Positions 18,501 to 26,265 of a DNA stretch of 64,000 bases are shown here, piece by piece. Where the stretch lies: assembly GCF_015265475.1 (NCBI RefSeq), contig NZ_CP054493.1, positions 434,001 through 498,000 on the forward strand, read 5' to 3'. The DNA comes from Candidatus Sulfurimonas marisnigri. Lineage in GTDB: Bacteria; Campylobacterota; Campylobacteria; Campylobacterales; Sulfurimonadaceae. Both the position numbers and the translations under genes were made by a program. Below the pieces are notes generated by a model. It had not been told where the DNA came from. It did not search any database and saw only the letters and a list, made by a program, of their open reading frames with translations. Every line of letters begins with the position of its first letter. Within the stretch, counting starts at the first letter, position 1.

Positions 18501-18990
18501 ACCTGAAAATGCTGGTAAAGTTGCTGGACAAATTAAGATTGAAGATTATGATGGTACTTCTGGGCTTAATAGCTATGGTGTTCCAACAGCAGAACTACAG
18601 ATGGATGGGAAAGAGGGTAAACTTAAATATATTAAGGGAATTACACCTTTCCATGCAGACAGATTTGCTGATCAAAATAGAGATAGTGGAAATATCTGGT
18701 GGGATGGACTAAGTGGTTCATGGCAAAATGCTGTTGCTGCTGCTCATCCAGATCCAATTTCAGGTATGCATTGTTGGCATCAAAAAGTTATCTTAGAAGC
18801 TGCACAGCCAGGTGACAAGATAGGTGATATCTATGTTAATTATGAAAATAACTTTAAAATATATCAGGGTTGGAGAGACGACCTTACTCGTGGGTTAGAT
18901 GAAAACTCTACACTACGTCGTCCTCAGCACATCAAGAGACCTTGGGTGCCACTTTCAGACAAAGCATATGCTGTAAAAATTACTAAGTAG
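15574..18990 (+). CDS. Tat-exported molybdopterin oxidoreductase catalytic subunit (CISM/DMSO reductase superfamily), substrate unassigned
   Basis: A 1138-residue molybdo/tungsto-enzyme. A twin-arginine signal (SRRTFLKGAAFTVAGA) directs folded export. A [4Fe-4S] motif follows at C99-X2-C102-X3-C106-X29-C136, and Cys232 in NSHTNICSAGGRT is the likely metal ligand. The C-terminus has a molybdopterin-dinucleotide-binding region (about 885-1000). Its length exceeds PsrA/PhsA (about 750-770) and is nearer TtrA or selenate reductase-like proteins. With its B and C partners it should couple the quinone pool to a sulfur oxyanion, polysulfide or metalloid. Codon use favours CGT and GGT, unlike most neighbours, suggesting high expression. 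Substrate cannot be decided from sequence alone. Confidence 0.88.
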   Translation: MYLQSRRTFLKGAAFTVAGASIAKGVFTSDAIADSVSDSKFTDTPDSLSFYPPMDQWADFKELDGDDWKRGGIERKGVRSDSNPDGIEVNDYTIVPTACSNCEASCGLTAWIDKKTFTVKKYMGNPLHAGSRGRNCAKGYATQSQMYDPDRIAFPLKRAPGSARGEGKWIRTTWDEAMTTIGNKMHDAMKGDDELSKKSCMFHVGRPNENGFTGKVWQTLGQDCFNSHTNICSAGGRTPTIQWANDDRSSPDWANAKLIFLNSSHAADAGHYFQQAAGHIADARSKGAKLVVMDPRMSNSAGMADLWIAAWPGTEAAIYLYLVQRMLTENKVNKAFVKKWFNWEVMMDNKNYLNFMVEKGYISKAPKGNDFESYLGMLKELYTPYTLDYAVKETHVPAYKLEQLYDMVIWADTSVSTYFWRAAAAGNLGGWTSGRTGFLMLGLRGAIGPVGGTFFHHFHVISVAGKGGSATVGQGKRGSDVPKIDVYNELSWPPEWPLSTYEMSYLLPHLLADKKWQKKWQDKGLKVAEKLAVWIPRMYNPVWINPDGFRWIETIKDESKMELTFNLSPVWSETNWYVDYILPVGLAGERHDQHSEATMPARWTSFRQPVMRVALEKAGWKPKNPARATLEAHIKAGLGEVWEENEFWFDMCVNYIDPKGDIFLDAAKTKTIKSMWESKKTPGTPVTIAEWYNAAFGDNLPNLKKTATEDDRYKNAEFPVYEYMRDHGAWMEENHIYSSQEKVIKDDGENYISHGHKYDKKHVTIDKRTGVMTADSHGKKKSIGIEIDGVKMEGFATLDKKLDFFCEWFADDWKWPEYAIPIYPRNEEEKKEMKEIVSHVNHSYMTEKDSYALNTVFRLPYNIHTRSANSKHLMEISQNHDPIWISTPDAKRQGFKRGDAIRVRITDSITGLDSGYFVAMAVPTEGVLPGTLACSHHGGRWKLVNSVTIPNGVSDGKVDSQPVARNMNDPKFMAHSPENAGKVAGQIKIEDYDGTSGLNSYGVPTAELQMDGKEGKLKYIKGITPFHADRFADQNRDSGNIWWDGLSGSWQNAVAAAHPDPISGMHCWHQKVILEAAQPGDKIGDIYVNYENNFKIYQGWRDDLTRGLDENSTLRRPQHIKRPWVPLSDKAYAVKITK

Positions 18991-19018
18991 TCTTAGTAAC
19001 GCTATAGCTGTCAGTTTA

Positions 19019-19048
19019 AAATATTTACCTCATGAGAGGTAAATATTT
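19019..19048. terminator. Strong hairpin terminator between convergent genes
   Basis: Perfect 13-bp arms (AAATATTTACCTC and its complement) flank an ATGA loop; A- and T-rich outer arms let it serve both the molybdoenzyme operon and the convergent thioredoxin gene. Confidence 0.8.
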
Positions 19049-19093
19049 ATTTGCTGAGCAACATGCAATCATAAATTGGATTATTCCCATTTA

Positions 19094-19597
19094 TCAATTA
19101 AAGTAAGTAGCCCACCACATTCTTATCCACAATCCAAAAGTACTTGTATATCCTACATCACTAAATAGAACTTTTCTATTCCTATCATATATAATGGTTG
19201 TAGGAAATATCGAAACATCAAAATCAGCGGTAATTGAGCCACTGCTATCATTAATAACTTTATAATTTAAATGATTAAGAGATAAGTAATCTTGTATTTC
19301 AGCGTCACTTCCTGATTTAAGTGCGATAGTGATAACCTGAAAACTTTCAGATATTCTTTGAATATTGCCTGCTTCTACTTTGCATACAGGGCACCAGGTT
19401 GCCCAAAAATGCACCAATATAGGTATGTCATCTTTTAGTGTATAATCTATGCTATTTAAGAGAGTGACTGTTTTAAGCAATAAGGGTTGTTTATTTAAAT
19501 CTACACTTCTGTATAAGCTAAGAAGATTAGCAAATATAGTTATAACAACAATAAATAGTAAAATCTCTTTTATGTATTTTTTTATTTTTTCTTTCAT
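19094..19597 (-). CDS. Membrane-anchored thioredoxin-like protein (TlpA/ScsD type)
   Basis: A 167-residue protein with an N-terminal membrane anchor (residues 10-30) and a periplasmic thioredoxin fold: HFWATWCPVCKVEAGNI holds the CPVC active site and FDVSIFPTTIIYD the cis-Pro. The general form is that of ScsD/TlpA-like oxidoreductases involved in periplasmic disulfide handling or cytochrome c maturation. It is a single gene between convergent and tandem terminators. Confidence 0.8.
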   Translation of the reverse strand: MKEKIKKYIKEILLFIVVITIFANLLSLYRSVDLNKQPLLLKTVTLLNSIDYTLKDDIPILVHFWATWCPVCKVEAGNIQRISESFQVITIALKSGSDAEIQDYLSLNHLNYKVINDSSGSITADFDVSIFPTTIIYDRNRKVLFSDVGYTSTFGLWIRMWWATYFN

Positions 19598-19698
19598 ATT
19601 TATCCAAAATTTTACAGTTTTATTTTTGTAGTAATTGTACTATCATTAATGAAGTTTATTGATAAAAAAATTGAAAGATTATTTGGGAAGTAGACAAT

Positions 19699-19724
19699 TG
19701 ACATGTAAGTTTATTTACATGTCA
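19699..19724 (-). terminator. Hairpin downstream of the phosphate transporter gene
   Basis: Ten-bp arms TGACATGTAA/TTACATGTCA enclose GTTTAT just after the stop of the Pit gene. There is no strong U-run on the minus strand, so terminator function is probable but not certain. Confidence 0.5.
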
Positions 19725-19733
19725 TAAAGTTTG

Positions 19734-21383
19734 TTATGACATTATGCCTTTTATCATAAAAAATAGTATTCCTGCAAGTACTGCTGCTGCTGGGACAGTA
19801 ATAACCCAAGCAGCAACAATTTTCTTTATAGCATCTCTTCTGACATACTCAACTTTTTTTAATTTTTTAATATTTTTCTTAGTAGATTTAATTATTCTTT
19901 TTTCATTAGCAATGAGTTTATACAGCTCAACTATTCTAGTGTAATCTTCTTTCTCTTTGTTGCTTTTTTCTTCTAATGTTTTAAGCTCTGCGGTATATGC
20001 TTCTTTATTCTCCTGCTCATCTTTTATGATGAGTTGGTCTTCTTCGACCGTATTTCCTTTATCATCCACTACATGTAGCCACTCTCTTAAAAAACCGACT
20101 CCAAATACACCACCAATTGCAATGTGAGTAGAACTGACAGGAAGACCAAGTTGTGATGCAATAATTACAGTTATCGACGCAGCCATAGCAATAGAAAATG
20201 CTCTGATTTGGTCAAGTTCTGTAATTTCGCTACCGACAGTTTTTATAAGTTTAGGGCCATACAGTGCAAGTCCTATTGCAATACCTAATGCTCCGACACC
20301 CATTACCCATAATGGTATAGAAGCTTTAGATGAAACGCCACCGCTCATAATTGCATCATTTATAGCAGCTAATGGTCCTACGGCATTCGCTACATCATTC
20401 GCACCATGAGCAAAGCTAAGAAGAGCTGCTGAAAATATAAGAGGAATAGTGAACATAGTATTTACTGATGCTCGACTGTTCTCAAGAGTAGTAGTTTTTG
20501 AATTTATTCTATTTTTTACAAGAGCATAAACAATCACAGATATTATAAATCCTAGGGTCAGCGCTGTCATAAGAGTTGGTTTTTTTGTCATCTCCATAGA
20601 AACAAGAGGAATCATATTTAAAGCTTCAACAACATGCGGCCATATTTTTTTAAGTCCTTTTAGTGTTAAATAAGTTACAAAGGCCCAGGACATAATTGCA
20701 ACAAATAGAGGTACCCATTTTTTTGCAGCAGCTACCTTATCCTCTTGAAAAACAATAGATTTCTTTATGGAGTACAAAAACAAAGCTGCAATAACACCGC
20801 CTAGAACAGGAGAAATTACCCAAGATGCAGCAATTTTACCCATTGTAGCCCAATTAACTATACCAAAACCTGCGGCAGCAATACCGGCACCCATAACTCC
20901 GCCAACTATGGAGTGAGTCGTTGAAACTGGAGCACGCATCATAGTCGCAAAATTAAGCCATAGAGCTGCTGCTAAAAGAGCAGCCATCATCGCCCATATA
21001 AAAGTATCAGCATGTCCTCCAAAAGCCGCAATATCAATAATCCCTTTTTTGATAGTCTCTACAACTTCACCGCCTGCTATCATTGCTCCAGATGCTTCAA
21101 AAATAGCAGCAATAACTATCGCAGTAGTCATTGTCAGTGCTTTGGAACCAACCGCCGGACCTACATTGTTTGCTACATCATTAGCCCCAATATTCATAGC
21201 CATATAAGCACCAATTAGTGCAGCCACGGCTAAAAACATATTGTTAGATATTCCACCATTGTTTAACAAACTAAATGTTAAAACACCTATCATAAAAAAT
21301 AGTGCAAATCCTAATCTTGTAAAATCAGTCCCACTCTTCTTGAGAGCCTCTTGTTCAAGTTTGTTAATAGTCTGTATTTCCAT
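19734..21383 (-). CDS. pit: Inorganic phosphate transporter, PiT family
   Basis: A 549-residue membrane protein of the PiT/PNP family that takes up phosphate (often as metal phosphate) with protons or sodium. The two family repeats are visible: ANDVANNVGPAVGSKAL near residue 67 and GANDVANAVGPLAAI near 327, along with APVSTTHSIVGGVMGAG and PVSSTHIAIGGVFGVG. A charged cytoplasmic segment rich in Lys and Glu (about 438-515) precedes the last helix. No PhoU-like gene is adjacent. Confidence 0.92.
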   Translation of the reverse strand: MEIQTINKLEQEALKKSGTDFTRLGFALFFMIGVLTFSLLNNGGISNNMFLAVAALIGAYMAMNIGANDVANNVGPAVGSKALTMTTAIVIAAIFEASGAMIAGGEVVETIKKGIIDIAAFGGHADTFIWAMMAALLAAALWLNFATMMRAPVSTTHSIVGGVMGAGIAAAGFGIVNWATMGKIAASWVISPVLGGVIAALFLYSIKKSIVFQEDKVAAAKKWVPLFVAIMSWAFVTYLTLKGLKKIWPHVVEALNMIPLVSMEMTKKPTLMTALTLGFIISVIVYALVKNRINSKTTTLENSRASVNTMFTIPLIFSAALLSFAHGANDVANAVGPLAAINDAIMSGGVSSKASIPLWVMGVGALGIAIGLALYGPKLIKTVGSEITELDQIRAFSIAMAASITVIIASQLGLPVSSTHIAIGGVFGVGFLREWLHVVDDKGNTVEEDQLIIKDEQENKEAYTAELKTLEEKSNKEKEDYTRIVELYKLIANEKRIIKSTKKNIKKLKKVEYVRRDAIKKIVAAWVITVPAAAVLAGILFFMIKGIMS

Positions 21384-21446
21384 AAATATCTCTCTTTTTT
21401 AATTTGTGTACATTGTACGTGACTCGTCTGCATATAGATTTAAAAG

Positions 21447-21989
21447 TTATTTTTTAATATATGCTTTTATTATAACTTGATCTTCAATTGGTCTGTCTCC
21501 TCTAGATCGTCCAGTAGTAGGCACATTTTCAAGCTTTTGTACTATTGATAACGATTGTGTTGTCACTCGACCAAATATAGTATGCTTTCCATTTAACCAA
21601 GGTGTTGGAGCTGTTGTTATAAAAAACTGACTTCCATTTGTATGAGGACCAGAATTTGCCATAGCAACAATTCCTGAACGAGAAAATACTTCACTTTTGT
21701 ACTCATCTTTAAAAGCTTCTCCCCAAATACTGCTACCACCTCTGCCTGTTCCTGTAGGGTCTCCACCCTGTATCATAAAATTTTTGATTATACGGTGAAA
21801 AATAATACCGTTGTAGTAACCATTTTTTATATGTGTTGTAAAGTTTTCAACAGCTAACGGCGCTACGCCTGGAAATAGCTCAATTTCAATATTTCCCTGT
21901 GTCGTTTCTAATACTACAAAAGGATTTTCATTTTCCGCAAATAGATTTACAGATAGGGCCAGTAGTAGTGATAGTATGATGTTTTTCAT
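21447..21989 (-). CDS. Periplasmic cyclophilin-type peptidyl-prolyl isomerase
   Basis: A 180-residue cyclophilin with signal peptide (MKNIILSLLLALSVNLFAE). Core motifs are NFTTHIKNGYYNGIIFHRIIKNFMIQGGDPTGTGRGG, the SGIVAMANSGPHTNGSQFFITT block with catalytic Arg/Gln/Phe positions, and LNGKHTIFGRV. It speeds proline isomerisation during protein folding in the periplasm. Single gene followed by an unrelated NERD-helicase-like gene on the same strand. Confidence 0.92.
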   Translation of the reverse strand: MKNIILSLLLALSVNLFAENENPFVVLETTQGNIEIELFPGVAPLAVENFTTHIKNGYYNGIIFHRIIKNFMIQGGDPTGTGRGGSSIWGEAFKDEYKSEVFSRSGIVAMANSGPHTNGSQFFITTAPTPWLNGKHTIFGRVTTQSLSIVQKLENVPTTGRSRGDRPIEDQVIIKAYIKK

Positions 21990-22027
21990 TGTCTCTCCTA
22001 ATAATATTTACTGTAATTGTACCTACT

Positions 22028-23458
22028 TTAGGCTAATTTAGTTATAAGATTATTTATTTTTTCAGATTGATCTTTATATATTATGTAAGTAGTGTTACTA
22101 CATCTCTTAGCAGTGTATTCTATAATTTCAAATGGAATACTTTCAACATCAGTCAGTAAAATAAATTTTGAGCCAAGTGTAGATATATTTTCATATGTTT
22201 GAAGAAGAATTTTACTTAAGTCTTGGTCAATTAAGTTATCTGAACAATCAAAAAAACCAGCTTTTCCTGGTACTAATAGCTCTAGTTTATTTAAAAGAAT
22301 TTCTCTGTTTTGTGAGTTGCTAAAAACTAAAATATCTTTGGCACTATTATTTTTAAGCAGATTTGATATTATCTCTAGAACTTTATTATTTTGATTTTCT
22401 TTTTTAAATACAAAGTTTTGAGTTGCTAGTCTAAATTGCTTACTGAATGAAAAATTTGGATTTACATTTTTATCACTAGTTACTAAAATAAGTGCACGAT
22501 TTTTTTGTATAGTCTTTATTTTAGTTAAGAAGTTATGTTCTAGCAATTCTGTATCATCACAAATAATTAAATCAGATTTTTTTATTTTTCTTGAAGTGAA
22601 TTCTTCTGGAGTAACTATATTTATAGCATCTATATCTACTTCAACCATCGAATACTCTATTGTAATATTAAGTATATGTTTTAACATATCACAATCAAAT
22701 ATAGTTGGCTTGACAATTACTACATTTTTTTTAGGATATTTTAATACGTATAGTAAAGCTTTTAAAATAATAGCACTTGTCTTTCCTGAGGTTTCTTCAG
22801 CGTATATGGTTAATGTATTGTTTGATTCATAATCTATAAATTCTATTTGTTCTTGCGTGGCAACATATTTTCGTCCCATATCATCTATTATTGTATACTG
22901 AATAAATAGATTACCTATAATATCAATTAATTTAGATGGCTCTTTGAGTATTGGTATATTTTCTTGTAGTTTCATAGCCAATTCTGATTCTAGCGTATCA
23001 TTAAATATTATTTTCTCAAATGGAAGTAATATTTTAAACGAGTCATCAAGGTAATCATATTGATCTCTATCTAGATTTTCCATAAGTAAAAAGTTGTAAA
23101 TAGGAACTCCATCGCTATGACTTAGCTCATTGAATTTTTGTTTTATAAACTCTTGCCTATTCTCATAAGACAAACTTTGATCTGTAGAAGATTGATGGCT
23201 TGATTTTGATATTGTAGAATTCTTTAGATCATCAAATGACCACTCTTTATGTTCAAATATGTAAATACCGCGATTGGCATCAATTATTAATAAGGGAATT
23301 ATTGTTTTTTTTGAATAGTGGTATATTGTAATATTTTCATATATTATAAGATCATTGCTTTTACACAGTTTTTTTAGTTTTTTAATTAAGATTGTATTTA
23401 AGTGTTTTATTACATGAATGTTTTTTTTAAATATAGATAAGAGAAAAGGAGATTTCAT
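22028..23458 (-). CDS. NERD-like nuclease domain fused to a degenerate SF1 helicase-like ATPase
   Basis: A 476-residue protein. The N-terminus has a NERD/PD-(D/E)XK-like pattern, D60 in PLLIIDANRGIYIFEHKEW with E69-X-K71. Behind it lies a helicase-like core: Q-motif-like TQEQIEFID at 201-209, Walker A AEETSGKT at 220-227, and Walker B DLIICDD at 296-302. Later motifs are poorly kept: LVTSDKN replaces the usual GD.NQ motif and no clear motif V/VI arginines appear, so unwinding activity is doubtful. It lies 49 bases after the HU gene. Role unknown; DNA processing or defence is inference. Confidence 0.6.
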   Translation of the reverse strand: MKSPFLLSIFKKNIHVIKHLNTILIKKLKKLCKSNDLIIYENITIYHYSKKTIIPLLIIDANRGIYIFEHKEWSFDDLKNSTISKSSHQSSTDQSLSYENRQEFIKQKFNELSHSDGVPIYNFLLMENLDRDQYDYLDDSFKILLPFEKIIFNDTLESELAMKLQENIPILKEPSKLIDIIGNLFIQYTIIDDMGRKYVATQEQIEFIDYESNNTLTIYAEETSGKTSAIILKALLYVLKYPKKNVVIVKPTIFDCDMLKHILNITIEYSMVEVDIDAINIVTPEEFTSRKIKKSDLIICDDTELLEHNFLTKIKTIQKNRALILVTSDKNVNPNFSFSKQFRLATQNFVFKKENQNNKVLEIISNLLKNNSAKDILVFSNSQNREILLNKLELLVPGKAGFFDCSDNLIDQDLSKILLQTYENISTLGSKFILLTDVESIPFEIIEYTAKRCSNTTYIIYKDQSEKINNLITKLA

Positions 23459-23471
23459 TTATTTAGAAGAG

Positions 23472-23501
23472 ACTCTATCACAAGAAGTGTTGTGATAGAG
23501 T
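23472..23501 (-). terminator. Terminator of the HU gene
   Basis: Perfect 12-bp arms ACTCTATCACAA/TTGTGATAGAGT around GAAGTG lie directly after the HU stop codon and just ahead of the NERD-helicase-like gene, probably limiting read-through from a highly expressed gene. Confidence 0.7.
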
Positions 23502-23507
23502 AAGGTT

Positions 23508-23792
23508 TTATTTACCAGCTGCAATACGGTCTTTAAGACCTTTACCAGCTTTAAATTTAGGAACCATTTTATCTTGAGTAGTATAAGTTTTATCTGTACC
23601 AGGTACTTTTCCACTTTTACCTTTTTGAAGATTTGCTGAAAAACTACCAAATCCCACTAAAGAAACATCTTCTTTCTTCACTAGAGCTGTTGTTACAGCT
23701 TCTGTAAATGCCTTGATAGCTGCTTCTGCTTCAACTTTAGTTTTATAATCACCACTTGCTTGTACTAGTTCAACGAATTGAGCTTTATTCAT
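23508..23792 (-). CDS. hup: HU-family DNA-binding protein
   Basis: A 94-residue nucleoid protein. It begins MNKAQFVELVQASGDYKTK and carries the HU body VSLVGFGSFSANLQKGKSGKVPGT plus MVPKFKAGKGLKDRI at the C-terminus. It bends and compacts DNA as a dimer. The start is ATG 23792 with AAGGG upstream; a longer in-frame version reaching 23840 would add a non-family N-terminus. The conserved DNA-contacting arm 'RNP.T' is replaced by PGTDKTYTTQ, as in some Campylobacterota HU proteins. Confidence 0.92.
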   Translation of the reverse strand: MNKAQFVELVQASGDYKTKVEAEAAIKAFTEAVTTALVKKEDVSLVGFGSFSANLQKGKSGKVPGTDKTYTTQDKMVPKFKAGKGLKDRIAAGK

Positions 23793-23889
23793 AAATTGAC
23801 CCTTGAATTTATAAAGATTTTCCGAAACTATTAAAGGCAAAAAACATAACGTTTGTTGCTAAATAGTTCAGCTAGAGATACTTTATAGT

Positions 23890-24123
23890 TTATTTGCTTA
23901 AATATTTCTTCTTTTTATCAAATAAGGATATAAATTGTGATGTTTTAGCCTTTTTTAGCCCGAATTTCGCACGTTTGAGTAGTTTTGACACAACAGTGCT
24001 AATCTCACTAGCTATTATTAAAGGTGATAAATCTCTAATTTTTTTATAACCACTGCTATTTGAATGTATGGACAAAAATACATCTTCTAAAGCATCTCTT
24101 TCTTGTTTTGTTAGTGTTCCCAT
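23890..24123 (-). CDS. Small basic protein in XRE operon
   Basis: A 77-residue protein starting at ATG 24123 after GAGGA (a TTG at 24138 in the same frame has no site). It begins MGTLTKQERDALEDVFLSIH and ends in a Lys-rich tail (DKKKKYLSK). I recognise no domain. It follows the XRE regulator gene with four bases between stop and start, so the two are probably co-translated and may function together, for example as regulator and partner. Confidence 0.55.
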   Translation of the reverse strand: MGTLTKQERDALEDVFLSIHSNSSGYKKIRDLSPLIIASEISTVVSKLLKRAKFGLKKAKTSQFISLFDKKKKYLSK

Positions 24124-24127
24124 TAAC

Positions 24128-24367
24128 TTAATCCTCAAGCCTATTTATTTTTCTAACAGCTCTTATAATCTCATCATCTTCTAATCTTCCAAGCATTCTT
24201 ATTACAGTTGAAGCAGCCTGTGGTTTTGCACGACCAAGTTTCCAGTCCTGATATGTGCGCATAGAAATCCCTAATGAAAGAGCCATATCTTTAAGAGATA
24301 TTTTTTTCCCATTATTTTGAGATTCTAGCGAGTTATGAAGAATATTAAATAGATCATTAATTTGCAT
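24128..24367 (-). CDS. XRE-like helix-turn-helix regulator
   Basis: A 79-residue protein whose central part, ISLKDMALSLGISMRTYQDWKLGRAKPQAAS, reads as a Cro/C1-type helix-turn-helix with recognition helix SMRTYQDWK. Nothing remains for an effector domain. Its upstream region (24368-24582) is very AT-rich and holds several perfect inverted repeats that could be autoregulatory operators. Confidence 0.7.
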   Translation of the reverse strand: MQINDLFNILHNSLESQNNGKKISLKDMALSLGISMRTYQDWKLGRAKPQAASTVIRMLGRLEDDEIIRAVRKINRLED

Positions 24368-24439
24368 TCGGAGATTATACGTAATAAATACTTAAACATA
24401 CATTTAAGTCATGATTATAAACTATATATATATTATAAG

Positions 24440-24520
24440 ATACATTAAAAGATATATTAAATTAGATTTAATGTATATTAAATTAATAAAAATAGATACA
24501 ATATACGGTTTATCGTATAT
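24440..24520. repeat. Cluster of inverted repeats in AT-rich region upstream of the XRE gene
   Basis: Perfect inverted repeats: ATACATTAAA (24440-24449) with TTTAATGTAT (24467-24476); nested ATTAAAT-TAG-ATTTAAT (24456-24472); and ATATACG-GTTTAT-CGTATAT (24501-24520). The 215-base gap otherwise shows no gene. Operators for the adjacent XRE protein are a reasonable reading. Confidence 0.5.
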
Positions 24521-24582
24521 AATTAGTATTAAAATATTAATTTGTATCAATGAAAAGTTTTTTTAAAAGAATATGTGATTTT

Positions 24583-26265
24583 TTAAGAGTTTAGAGAAAT
24601 TTTTTTATCAGTAGGGTGTAGAATAATATGACTATCGGATTCTTCCAGATAAAAAGGCTTGTATAATCTAGCGTCAGTCTTGTACATAAGCTCATCCTCC
24701 TCATTTAGAGTAAAAGTTATTGTATTTAAGCCGTTTAATGGCTCTGTGATAGTTATTTTTGCACTTTTTGCACTGTCTACTATCTTATATTTTTGCTCTT
24801 GCAGTTTTTTTATTTGATCTTTAAGTATTGGAACTTGAGATTGAGTATGCTTTAGAGCTCCCTCAAGTGTATACTTAAGATCTTCTATCTCTTTATCTAA
24901 AAAATTGAGTTTACTATTTAAAGTTGGGATGTCTCTATAATTTATCTTAAATAGGTTGTCTTCACCGCTTACTAGCCTAATAGTTATTGAGTTTGAGGCA
25001 TAAACTTTCAGGTTGTTTTTAACATGTCCTATTATCACGTCTTCGGCATATATAGTGCCACCAAGTGATGCTTCTACCTCTACATATGTTGCGTGAACTT
25101 CCCCACCTTCTAAAAGTTTTATTTTTGCTTTATGACATCTCAGTTTTCCTTTATGTCTGTTAATATCAGCAAATTTAGCTTTTTGTATAGATTCTTGATG
25201 TGTTGCTCCATCAATTTTCAGGTTAACAGCCTCAAGTATACTTTTAGCACCAACATGCCCATTTATATGAATAGTCTCTGATGTTAACTTAACACCTTCT
25301 CCGATGCTATCTACCGAGGTGTCATTTTGAGATATAGTAACTTCAATATTGTTAGCTTCATCTTTCGTTAGTGCATTTTGAACACGTGATAGCTTACTCA
25401 TTTTTATTTTATTATCTATATAGAACTCTTTTTCATCAAAGTGGACATATCCTCTTATTTTACTTTTATAAAGTTTTTTTTCATCATCTTCGAGAATTTC
25501 TATTGTGTCACTGTCAATATCAGCTTCTAAATCATCTTTATTGTCTGAATAATTATTTGTGATAATTTCACCAAACGCATTTAGACCATTCTTTCCAAAC
25601 ATTGGTTTTATATACTCAACCAACAGCTCTCCTTCATTAACTTCTGCTATTTGAAAACTGTTCCGTTTTTTAAAAAAATGCATAATAAGTTTGCTGTTTA
25701 TTGTAATCTCTGGCTCAATACCATCAAAAAGAGGAATCTTGATTTTTTTACTAAATTTACCTTGGTATAGGTATTTGGTAAAAGCTTTTAGTTTCTCTTT
25801 CATCTGATTGTCAAAGATATTTACTAAGATTTTATTTTGAGCTTTTATTTTGTTTACTTCTTTTAATAAAAGTAGATATATCTCTTTAGGTTTATATGTT
25901 TTGTAAGGTATGTGAGAATCAGGATTTAAAACCATAAAAGCACTACTATTGTTGTTGGTATATTTAATAGTATAGTCTAGATCTAGTATGCACTTTACTG
26001 GCGCCTTTATTGTTATAATGTAAAATTGTTGAAATTGCACATGTTCATTAATTAATTTATTTTTATCATTGTAATAATTCTTAGGATCATCTTTGTAAAG
26101 CAAAAAGTCGTCATCAGAAATTGTTTTTATATAGGTGTCAACTTGGTTTATATTAAACTCATACTCTGATGTTTTTAGTAAATGTTCTGTGGCAAACTTG
26201 CCTATAGAGTTATTAATATTTTTGGTCTTTATCTTTTTGTTATGCAAGTAAGTCACTATAGTCAT
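24583..26265 (-). CDS. FapA-like DUF342 polymer-forming protein
   Basis: A 560-residue protein of the DUF342/FapA (flagellar assembly protein A) family. The central region (about 210-430) contains the family core, with GENG-type text (LVEYIKPMFGKNGLNAFGEII) followed by beta-helix-like repeats (HINGHVGAKSILEAVNLKIDGATH, GGEVHATYVEVEASLGGTIYAEDVIIGHV). A coiled-coil segment follows at about 450-500. Its role in Campylobacterota is not settled; links to flagella or cell polarity are known for other members. It overlaps the coiled-coil gene upstream by 26 bases. Confidence 0.7.
   Translation of the reverse strand: MTIVTYLHNKKIKTKNINNSIGKFATEHLLKTSEYEFNINQVDTYIKTISDDDFLLYKDDPKNYYNDKNKLINEHVQFQQFYIITIKAPVKCILDLDYTIKYTNNNSSAFMVLNPDSHIPYKTYKPKEIYLLLLKEVNKIKAQNKILVNIFDNQMKEKLKAFTKYLYQGKFSKKIKIPLFDGIEPEITINSKLIMHFFKKRNSFQIAEVNEGELLVEYIKPMFGKNGLNAFGEIITNNYSDNKDDLEADIDSDTIEILEDDEKKLYKSKIRGYVHFDEKEFYIDNKIKMSKLSRVQNALTKDEANNIEVTISQNDTSVDSIGEGVKLTSETIHINGHVGAKSILEAVNLKIDGATHQESIQKAKFADINRHKGKLRCHKAKIKLLEGGEVHATYVEVEASLGGTIYAEDVIIGHVKNNLKVYASNSITIRLVSGEDNLFKINYRDIPTLNSKLNFLDKEIEDLKYTLEGALKHTQSQVPILKDQIKKLQEQKYKIVDSAKSAKITITEPLNGLNTITFTLNEEDELMYKTDARLYKPFYLEESDSHIILHPTDKKISLNS

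Noticed and set aside
14939-19131. DnaA-box-like TTATCCACA at 14939 and 19123 as sign of a replication origin
   Set aside because: Single copies inside coding regions with no cluster, no dnaA gene and no AT-rich unwinding element beside them.
24368-24582. AT-rich palindromes as a plasmid-type origin
   Set aside because: No replication initiator gene or iteron series; operator sites for the adjacent XRE gene are simpler.
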